Below, in pieces: positions 1 to 5,033 of a stretch of DNA of 6,380 nucleotides (its first letter is position 1; each line of letters opens with the position of its first letter). This DNA comes from Lachnospiraceae bacterium UBA7205. GTDB lineage: Bacteria > Bacillota > Clostridia > Lachnospirales > Lachnospiraceae. The notes below the pieces were generated by a model. That model was given only the letters and a program-made list of their open reading frames with translations, was not told where the DNA came from and searched no databases. Both the position numbers and the translations under genes were made by a program. The stretch lies in contig DKUL01000048.1 in NCBI GenBank assembly GCA_002490665.1, positions 1 to 6,380 on the forward strand, written 5' to 3'.

Positions 1-13
1 TTCAATCGCGAGA

Positions 14-41
14 TTTGTGTCTGCGCATTGCTTGACACAAA
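14..41. repeat. 8-bp inverted repeat in the hydrolase leader (possible operator)
   Basis: TTTGTGTC at 14-21 is perfectly complementary to GACACAAA at 34-41, with a 12-base spacer. The right arm overlaps a TTGACA hexamer at 32-37 that would make a good -35 element, but no convincing -10 lies 16-18 bases further on. The arrangement fits a repressor or activator operator over a promoter, or an RNA hairpin if transcription enters from the left. The repeat is seen directly; the regulatory role is inference. Confidence 0.4.
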
Positions 42-57
42 CTCGGTTATGCGAATC

Positions 58-70
58 TCAGCAAAGCTGA
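58..70. repeat. Small hairpin TCAGC-AAA-GCTGA
   Basis: A perfect 5-bp inverted repeat with an AAA loop lies 21 bases before the hydrolase ribosome binding site. Its core AGCAAAGCT (60-68) recurs at 1507-1515 and at 3056-3064, where it is the centre of a longer palindrome inside a coding region. It is not followed by a T-tract on either strand, so it is not a standard terminator. It may be a short dispersed palindromic unit. Confidence 0.45.
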
Positions 71-101
71 AATAAAAAATGCGCAGGAATGGAGGAAATG
101 A

Positions 102-2093
102 ATGATGAAGAAAAAGATGATTGCGGCAGTATCCGCCTTGTGTATGGCAGGAACTGTATACGCATCTGTTGGAAATGCGGTGTATGCTGAATCCGCACAA
201 TCGGAATTTACAGACGAAACAACCGCTTTGCAGGAAAGGATATATTGCATTGCGTCTGTAAGCAAAATGTATTCCACATTGGCGGTCATGCAGCTTGTTG
301 ATGAAGGAAAGGTCGAACTTGACGCTCCTGTCACAAAGTATCTCCCCGATTTCAAGATGAATGACGAGCGGTACAAAGACATCACCGTGCGTATGCTTAT
401 GAATCACACATCGGGCATCCCTTTGGGTCTGCCGACAAACCATTATCTTTATGAAGATGTTGACAGTTTCGTTCATGACAATACACTTGATATCGTGTCG
501 GGGTTACGTTTCAAAGCCGACCCCGGGGAATATGCCTGCTATGATAATATGGGCTTTAGTCTTATGGAGCATATCGTAGAAAATGTCAGTGGTATGAGCT
601 TTACAGATTATGTAAGAAAGAACATCGCCGCAAAGATCGGCGCAGATCATACGGGAACGGCATGGAGCCTGTATGCGGGCGATTTGGGCGATACACAGGT
701 ATCTCTCTACCGCGGCTCTCTGCCAATCGAATATCCTTATGAAATGACGGCGGGTTCGGGCGGCATTTATGCCACCGCTTCTGACGTGGCAAATTTCGGC
801 AGTGCTTTCTTTACAGGAAATGATATCCTGCTTTCCGATGATGCCAAAACACAGATGTCCACCCGTTGGAATGATGACAAAAAATACGAGAGCTACGGTC
901 TGGGATGGGACTTTGTGGAACAAGTCAAGTACGAGAAAGAAAACATAAAGGTCATGGGCAAGGGCGGAGATGTACCGTACATGACCTCGAGCCTCCTTGT
1001 CGCTCCCGATGAACAGATCAGCATAGCGGTACTGACCGCCGGAAATGGCAGCAGCCAATATGCAGGACTTATGGCGTCTGCGCTGATGGACGTGGCGCTT
1101 GCAGAACAAGGAAAGGCGGTAAGTGATCTGACTCCTCCCGAGCCGGAAATAACGGACACCATCCCCGATCATTATCAAAAATATGAGGGTTTATACTGCT
1201 GCGGCACATTCGGAATCGCCGAAATATGCAGAATTACATTTGACGATACCATTATGTACAAGGAGGACTTGGGCACAGACAACGCATCGCCCGAAAGATT
1301 TAAGATTACCGAGGGCGGAGGTTTTGTCAAGGTAAATGACAGCGGCAAAATGACTTCAGACAGGGAAATCGTTTATTTCGAGGAAAAGGACGGCAAAATA
1401 TTCATCAGAACGGAGCTGTTCGCCGTATACCCGGGACTTGGAAATAAGGCAGACAGTACGTACACAGGGGAAAAAATGGAAGAAAATCCTGTTTCTCCCA
1501 GTGTACAGCAAAGCTGGGACGAGCTTTCGCAGACAGTATTCGTCACATATAACGAAAAATGGACTTCCCAGAACTATGAAACGCCGTTTTACCAGCTTGT
1601 GACAGATGAGGCATTCCCCGGTTATATTCTGGCAAAAAGCAACAGAGGTGTCACTGTCACAAGAGCGGAAAAAATGACCGATGAAGAGCATGCCGATTTC
1701 TTTACTTCCATACCGAGCACTGCAAACAGGGATTTGTATGACATAGAGATCACCCAGCAAACCTATGCGGACAAAACGTCGGCAATCTCCCTTAATCTGA
1801 GCGACGGGACGCGATGCCGCAGTGTGGACAGTCTCCCAGAGTTTACCACTGATACCACCGAGATATCCCTTCACAGCGGTGAAGCCGTATGGTATCGTAT
1901 CGGGAGCGATATGGACGGAAAGAGTATCGCTGTCGAACGACCTGACAACTCCGCTGTATTTGTCTACAACAAGTTCCGTGAGCTGCTGTACAGCACCCAC
2001 ATCAGGGACGCAGTGAACACCATCGACCTTCCTGCAGACGGCTATATCGCTTTTGTAGGTGAAACTGGCAGCAGCGTAAAAATATTCAAGTAA
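102..2093 (+). CDS. Secreted serine hydrolase, beta-lactamase/class C PBP family, with long beta-rich C-terminal extension
   Basis: Predicted exported serine hydrolase of the beta-lactamase (PF00144-type) fold. Such proteins act on peptidoglycan peptides, D-amino acid peptides or esters outside the cell; the substrate here is unknown. Residues 1-29 form a signal peptide (KKK, hydrophobic stretch, V-Y-A cleavage site). The catalytic motifs are SVSK at 52-55 (Ser52, Lys55), YDN at 147-149, and KGG at 287-289 in place of KTG/HxG. The family block after the nucleophile (MQLVDEGKVELDAPV) and the NHTSG block near 101-105 are clear, and the catalytic domain ends near 340. Residues 355-580 are probably lipocalin-like beta structure, and about 586-660 resemble a PPC-type beta domain. 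GGAGG at 91-95 supports ATG 102, though ATG 105 is also possible. About 40 residues normally found before SxxK are absent. The gene is convergent to all others here. A true beta-lactamase is less likely than a DD-peptidase or esterase-like enzyme. Confidence 0.88.
   Translation: MMKKKMIAAVSALCMAGTVYASVGNAVYAESAQSEFTDETTALQERIYCIASVSKMYSTLAVMQLVDEGKVELDAPVTKYLPDFKMNDERYKDITVRMLMNHTSGIPLGLPTNHYLYEDVDSFVHDNTLDIVSGLRFKADPGEYACYDNMGFSLMEHIVENVSGMSFTDYVRKNIAAKIGADHTGTAWSLYAGDLGDTQVSLYRGSLPIEYPYEMTAGSGGIYATASDVANFGSAFFTGNDILLSDDAKTQMSTRWNDDKKYESYGLGWDFVEQVKYEKENIKVMGKGGDVPYMTSSLLVAPDEQISIAVLTAGNGSSQYAGLMASALMDVALAEQGKAVSDLTPPEPEITDTIPDHYQKYEGLYCCGTFGIAEICRITFDDTIMYKEDLGTDNASPERFKITEGGGFVKVNDSGKMTSDREIVYFEEKDGKIFIRTELFAVYPGLGNKADSTYTGEKMEENPVSPSVQQSWDELSQTVFVTYNEKWTSQNYETPFYQLVTDEAFPGYILAKSNRGVTVTRAEKMTDEEHADFFTSIPSTANRDLYDIEITQQTYADKTSAISLNLSDGTRCRSVDSLPEFTTDTTEISLHSGEAVWYRIGSDMDGKSIAVERPDNSAVFVYNKFRELLYSTHIRDAVNTIDLPADGYIAFVGETGSSVKIFK
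1506..1516. repeat. CAGC-AAA-GCTG hairpin, internal to the hydrolase gene
   Basis: A perfect 4-bp inverted repeat with an AAA loop shares 11 bases (CAGCAAAGCTG) with the leader hairpin at 58-70. It lies in the extension domain, at codons for Gln-Gln-Ser-Trp. Because it is so short it could be chance; it is listed because the same core appears three times in the window. Confidence 0.3.
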
Positions 2094-2243
2094 AAATAGC
2101 TCCTTGTCCTTTGCCGACAATACCCGATACGAATTGATAATATCCTGCTCCGTATCCGACAGGCTTTCAATTCGGATCGGGTTTTCATCATACTCAAAAA
2201 ACACGCTCAGACTGATGCCAAACCCTTTGCAGATTCTATCACT
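2094..2243 (-). pseudogene. XRE-family helix-turn-helix regulator, C-terminal remnant
   Basis: Reading minus from 2243, the frame gives S-D-R-I-C-K-G-F-G-I-S-L-S-V-F-F-E-Y and continues to a segment ending S-A-K-D-K-E-L-F-L near 2097. This matches the usual end of SinR/XRE-type regulators: the last helix of the HTH domain (xxICxGxGISLSxFF) and the short tail (LSxxEQxIIxxYRxLSxKDKELF). The first 50 or so residues, including the recognition helix, are absent, and no start codon or ribosome binding site precedes the remnant. An in-frame TGA at 2250-2252 closes the frame upstream. Past 2093 the frame runs antisense through the hydrolase gene, so the natural C-terminus was probably lost at the junction with the hydrolase stop codon. 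It is almost certainly a non-functional fragment left by deletion or recombination. Confidence 0.7.
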
Positions 2244-2245
2244 AC

Positions 2246-2626
2246 CTACTCATATTCCCACGGTATTTCATTGAAACATTTGTAAAACTCGCTATTATTC
2301 CAATCGGTCACCGGACGATAATCATAGGCAACTCCACCTATATGAAAATTCGGACAACTGTCTGTAGCCATAGACAGCTTCACTACATCCCCGTTTGCCA
2401 ATATCAATTCCAAACAGGCGCATTGTGTTCCGCACTCTGTCCCGCCATACATATATTCCGCATTACGAAACCACGCTTCAAACTTTTGCAGAGTCTTGGC
2501 ATCTGTAATGGTCTGACTATACAGTTTGCCGCCAGTAAACATAGACTTAACATCTAACTTCGCAGATACAATATCTTTTATATCAGAAACATCATAATTT
2601 TGATAACCTGTTTCCTCTGTCAACAT
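2246..2626 (-). CDS. Hypothetical protein, probably the 3' fragment of a larger sensor-like gene
   Basis: A 126-codon frame from ATG 2626 to TAG at 2248-2246. The product is soluble, with no signal peptide or membrane segment. It contains a conserved-looking block with four cysteines: GGTECGTQCACLE (about residues 61-73) and ATDSCPNF (about 87-94), then a tail ending N-E-I-P-W-E-Y-E. I loosely associate this block with the extracytoplasmic tail of clostridial M56/BlaR1-like proteins, but this is recall, not a search. The frame stays open upstream to TGA at 2665-2663, adding 12 plausible residues (I-E-A-P-K-L-C-D-D-I-Q-T) before the ATG. No Shine-Dalgarno precedes ATG 2626. Both facts suggest the start is artificial and the gene lost its 5' part. 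It ends three bases from the XRE remnant, so two truncated genes are joined here. Confidence 0.5.
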   Translation of the reverse strand: MLTEETGYQNYDVSDIKDIVSAKLDVKSMFTGGKLYSQTITDAKTLQKFEAWFRNAEYMYGGTECGTQCACLELILANGDVVKLSMATDSCPNFHIGGVAYDYRPVTDWNNSEFYKCFNEIPWEYE

Positions 2627-2661
2627 CGTCTGGATATCATCACATAACTTAGGCGCTTCTA

Positions 2662-2733
2662 TTCAAATGTCAAGATAAAACTCTCATGAAATGTTCCTGC
2701 CAGTGCGCCTTTTGTGACGAACTGGTGTTTTCA
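2662..2733 (-). other. Short coding-like remnant of unknown origin
   Basis: Two overlapping minus-strand frames look protein-like but are tiny. One (2730-2662, stop TAG 2661-2659) begins after a TGA and reads K-H-Q-F-V-T-K-G-A-L-A-G-T-F-H-E-S-F. The other ends A-H-W-Q-E-H-F-M-R-V-L-S before TGA at 2672-2670. Neither has a start codon with a ribosome binding site. The rest of the 187-base interval 2627-2813 holds no gene. This may be the tail of a decayed gene or part of a dispersed intergenic repeat; I cannot identify it. Confidence 0.25.
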
Positions 2734-2757
2734 CAACATACTGCCTATAGATATAAT
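2728..2757 (+). promoter_or_regulatory. Weak candidate promoter facing into the 3' end of the ATPase gene
   Basis: TTTTCA at 2728-2733, an 18-base spacer and a perfect TATAAT at 2752-2757 form a sigma-A-like promoter. AGGAG at 2768-2772 and ATG at 2782 follow, but the 72-codon frame from that ATG lies almost wholly antisense to the conserved end of the ATPase gene and is not protein-like. If active, the promoter would make an antisense transcript to the ATPase mRNA. The matches could also be chance in an AT-rich spacer. Confidence 0.25.
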
Positions 2758-2813
2758 CTTTTTATTTAGGAGAATCTCTGAATGCAGTGGCTACCCCTTT
2801 TTACACATCACTA

Positions 2814-4532
2814 TTACCCAATCCGACACTCCTTCCCCTTAAAAGCAAAACCATACTTTCTGATATTCTCTGAAACAAACCCATCTGCAACAAGCTTTGC
2901 CTCATACTGTTTTTCTTCTATCTGGTTCAGGGCATTTGCAACCGTTTCTGCAAGGTCTTTTTCTTTCATGGGCTTATGCACCTTAAACTCTATGATATAG
3001 GCACAGTCCTTCTCCCTGTCCTTGGGAACAAGCATGATATCATACCGCCCATACGAGCAAAGCTCGTATTTGCCCCTCTCCCTGTTTGACGAAATCTCAA
3101 ACCTTCCGTCAAGCTCCACCATCAGACCCAATACAAATCCATGATAAAACCTCTCTGGCGCATCATCATCTGACGCATTTTTGGCAATATCAAAACTTGA
3201 AAAGCTGTGCAGCGCAATCTTATTCATAAACTCATTCATTGCATCCACATCATTTATAAGCAATGCCTTTATAAAATTATTGTATGCTGTCTCCGTATTT
3301 CCGCCAAACCACCTCTTAACCATATCCTCAAACATACTTGTCACTTCCATATTGGTGAGTGCCAGTGTATATACCTTCTTCTTCCGCTCCCCAACGCGCT
3401 CAAGCTTTACCACCTTTAAGTACCCCGTTGCAAGCAATAAACTCCAGACTGCGCCTGTACTTCCGTCCAATTGATTAAAAACAATCTGCTCATTTAATTC
3501 TGTCATCAGCGTCCTGCCTGCAAGTAAATCCTCCATTGCACTTTTCACTGTAGTATTTCCCTGCCGTATCAAGGAATTGACAAGCCCGTTTCCACTTGTG
3601 TCTGCCCAGTAAGTATCATACTCACCACCATTATCTATAAAAGATGCTATCGACCAAGGATTATAGATATCGGAACAGGAGCCAAATGTAAAGCCGTCAT
3701 ACCATGCCTTGACACCCTGTTTTTCCTCACCAAGCCCTGTATCGTCAAGTGCCTTAAACACCTCTTCCTCGGTAAACCCAAACGCCGTGGCATACTGGCT
3801 CGAAGTTGTGGTTATCACTTTCAGATTATTCAGGTCTGAAAAAATGCTTTCTTTGGAAATTCTTGTAATGCCTGTAATCAAACCGCGGCAAAGGTGGGGA
3901 TTTGTCTTGAATGTACTGTTAAAAAATCCCCTGAAAAAAGTGACTGCCTCGTCCCAATATCCTGAAAGCCATGCCTCCTGCATCGGCGTATCATACTCGT
4001 CAAGAATGATAATGACATCCTTGTCATAATAACGCTGCATAAAACCAGCCAATGAATGGACTGCACCTGACGCCACAGCTTCTCCCATTTGAGGACATAT
4101 GCTTTCGTAATAGTCCCTCTCCTGTTTACTTAATAAATTTCCATCCAGCAGATAATGGTTCTGTTCATACAATTCTGCAATTACCTCAGCGATTTTATAC
4201 GCCATGTCTTCATATTTTGCCGCCTTGATATTCGCAAAGCTCAGGAAAATTACCGGAAATGTACCTTGCAACTGCCTGTAATTTTCCTCGTTCCAAATGG
4301 AAAGCCCCTCAAATAAATCACTTCTGCCCTCAAACCTGTTTGAAAAAAAGCACTCAAGCATACTCATATTCAGAGTCTTGCCAAATCTGCGCGGGCGCGT
4401 AATCAGCATAACATCTGTACCACTATCCCACCATTCTCTGATAAAATCTGTCTTATCAATATAAAAGGCTTTCTGCTCCCTTATTCTGTCAAAACGTTGT
4501 ACCCCTATATTTACTAAAATATTGTTATCCAT
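2814..4532 (-). CDS. AAA-ATPase_like / PD-(D/E)XK nuclease-like fusion protein
   Basis: A 572-residue cytoplasmic protein of the family with an N-terminal AAA-ATPase_like domain (PF09820 type) and a C-terminal PDDEXK_9 domain (PF08011 type). Such genes are common in Clostridia and Bacteroidetes, usually solitary, and their biological role is not settled. Numbered from ATG 4532: the opening block is IGVQRFDxIREQKAFYIDKT (about 9-28); the family's Walker A is RPRRFGKT at 46-53; Walker B is IIILDEYD at 174-181; the R-G-L-I-T-G-I-T-R-I-S block lies near 216-226. The nuclease motif has Asp498 in GRYDI, then Glu515-Phe-Lys517 in IIEFK. It is intact except for an apparent six-residue addition (489-494) between SNRERG and GRYD, encoded by a perfect hairpin. 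The upstream GTG at 4595 is rejected because the TATAAT box lies inside that extension and a Shine-Dalgarno serves ATG 4532. Confidence 0.85.
   Translation of the reverse strand: MDNNILVNIGVQRFDRIREQKAFYIDKTDFIREWWDSGTDVMLITRPRRFGKTLNMSMLECFFSNRFEGRSDLFEGLSIWNEENYRQLQGTFPVIFLSFANIKAAKYEDMAYKIAEVIAELYEQNHYLLDGNLLSKQERDYYESICPQMGEAVASGAVHSLAGFMQRYYDKDVIIILDEYDTPMQEAWLSGYWDEAVTFFRGFFNSTFKTNPHLCRGLITGITRISKESIFSDLNNLKVITTTSSQYATAFGFTEEEVFKALDDTGLGEEKQGVKAWYDGFTFGSCSDIYNPWSIASFIDNGGEYDTYWADTSGNGLVNSLIRQGNTTVKSAMEDLLAGRTLMTELNEQIVFNQLDGSTGAVWSLLLATGYLKVVKLERVGERKKKVYTLALTNMEVTSMFEDMVKRWFGGNTETAYNNFIKALLINDVDAMNEFMNKIALHSFSSFDIAKNASDDDAPERFYHGFVLGLMVELDGRFEISSNRERGKYELCSYGRYDIMLVPKDREKDCAYIIEFKVHKPMKEKDLAETVANALNQIEEKQYEAKLVADGFVSENIRKYGFAFKGKECRIG
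3051..3069. repeat. 19-base palindromic hairpin inside the PDDEXK motif
   Basis: ATACGAGC (3051-3058), AAA (3059-3061) and GCTCGTAT (3062-3069) form a perfect 8-bp inverted repeat with a 3-base loop. On the coding strand it encodes Y-E-L-C-S-Y. Other family members, as I recall them, read SNRExG directly followed by a G-R-x-D segment, so this unit looks like an in-frame insertion of 18 bases. Its core AGCAAAGCT also occurs at 60-68 and 1507-1515. Confidence 0.6.
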
Positions 4533-4537
4533 TCCTT

Positions 4538-4544
4538 CACCCCC
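4538..4544 (-). promoter_or_regulatory. Ribosome binding site deciding the ATPase start
   Basis: On the minus strand GGGGGTG (one mismatch to GGAGGTG) lies five bases before ATG 4532. The alternative GTG at 4595 has no purine-rich site before it, so this element fixes the start. Confidence 0.6.
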
Positions 4545-4568
4545 AAACAAATCAATGACCTTGTTATC

Positions 4569-4597
4569 ATTATACACAGCAGAACTCTTTTTCACAA
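4569..4597 (-). promoter_or_regulatory. Sigma-A-type promoter of the ATPase gene
   Basis: Reading minus: TTGTGA at 4597-4592, a 17-base spacer, and a perfect TATAAT at 4574-4569. Transcription would start near 4562, about 30 bases before ATG 4532, giving a short leader that carries the ribosome binding site. This indicates the gene is transcribed on its own rather than only by read-through from the operon to its right. Confidence 0.65.
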
Positions 4598-4619
4598 TAT
4601 AAACATATCATTAAGCAAA

Positions 4620-4629
4620 ACGCATGCGT
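4620..4629. repeat. 10-bp perfect palindrome upstream of the ATPase promoter
   Basis: ACGCATGCGT is its own reverse complement and lies 22 bases upstream of the -35 hexamer, between the end of the operon (4651) and the ATPase promoter. With no loop and only TTTT beyond it on the minus strand it is a poor terminator; a dimeric protein binding site is possible. It could also be chance. Confidence 0.3.
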
Positions 4630-4650
4630 GCCCCTGTGTGCAATTTCCAA

Positions 4651-5022
4651 CTACCTACACACCAGATGCAGTCCTATGGCAATCATCGCAATCACCGAAA
4701 ACACACGATGCCATAATAGCCAGCTCTTTGGATTTCTGCTCTTTTTCTTAAACATAATAATAGCAAGAATCATGGAGAAGAATGACAGCATTCCAAATAA
4801 ATATGCCCAAATAGCTGTTTCTCCCATTGCCTTTAACGAACAAGCCATATGTACCGTTGCAAAGAGAACAGTCAAATACCCTGCTGGTCTATGCAGCTTC
4901 ATCAGTATGGCATCCATCCTTTTCCCTTTTAATCGCTTTGTTATAGACTTTGCCATAACCGCCCAAAAGCACATAGACGCCATTTGCGCAGATAAGAAAT
5001 CAATCATAAAAATAACATTCAT
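4651..5022 (-). CDS. Small four-helix membrane protein with bis-heme b histidine pattern (cytochrome b561/ferric-reductase-like)
   Basis: A 123-residue integral membrane protein with four hydrophobic helices at about 2-24, 44-62, 68-91 and 102-122. Basic loops (25-36 and 92-99) place both loops inside and both termini outside. Histidines sit at 44 and 58 in helix 2 and at 105 and 119 in helix 4: two His-x13-His pairs, one near each end of each helix. That is the geometry known for two stacked b-type hemes in cytochrome b, b561 and ferric reductase/NOX membrane domains. I infer a transmembrane electron-carrying role; the family name is not certain. The start is ATG 5022, because AGGAGG lies four bases before it; upstream in-frame codons to 5133 overlap the permease gene and are not used. 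It is the last gene of an operon, eight bases after the permease stop. No clear terminator hairpin follows. Confidence 0.72.
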   Translation of the reverse strand: MNVIFMIDFLSAQMASMCFWAVMAKSITKRLKGKRMDAILMKLHRPAGYLTVLFATVHMACSLKAMGETAIWAYLFGMLSFFSMILAIIMFKKKSRNPKSWLLWHRVFSVIAMIAIGLHLVCR

Positions 5023-5026
5023 TTTG

Positions 5027-5033
5027 CCTCCTA
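5027..5033 (-). promoter_or_regulatory. Overlapping permease stop codon and downstream Shine-Dalgarno (translational coupling)
   Basis: On the minus strand the permease TAG stop (5033-5031) shares bases with AGGAGG (5032-5027), which serves ATG 5022. A ribosome ending on the permease message would stop on top of the next gene's ribosome binding site. This points to coupled synthesis of the two membrane proteins. Confidence 0.7.

Noticed and set aside
32..60. Complete promoter for the hydrolase based on TTGACA at 32-37
   Set aside because: No hexamer 16-18 bases downstream resembles TATAAT (best candidates are GAATCT and ATCTCA), so only a -35-like match can be claimed.
504..1178. 224-codon minus-strand frame inside the hydrolase gene
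   Set aside because: It is antisense to a gene with clear catalytic motifs, has no ribosome binding site, and its composition (many Cys, His, Arg, Ile) is that of a shadow frame.
1356..2204. 282-codon minus-strand frame taken as one gene
   Set aside because: Only its first ~36 codons are protein-like (the XRE remnant); the rest is antisense to the hydrolase. The GTG start lies within the remnant and has no ribosome binding site.
2638..2673. Minus-strand promoter from TTGACA at 2673-2668 driving the 126-codon fragment
   Set aside because: No good -10 at 16-18 bases (only TAAGTT-like), and the fragment lacks a ribosome binding site.
2740..2813. Intrinsic terminator after the ATPase gene
   Set aside because: There are A/T-rich runs and a small GAGAATCTC palindrome, but no GC-rich stem followed by a T-tract on the minus strand.
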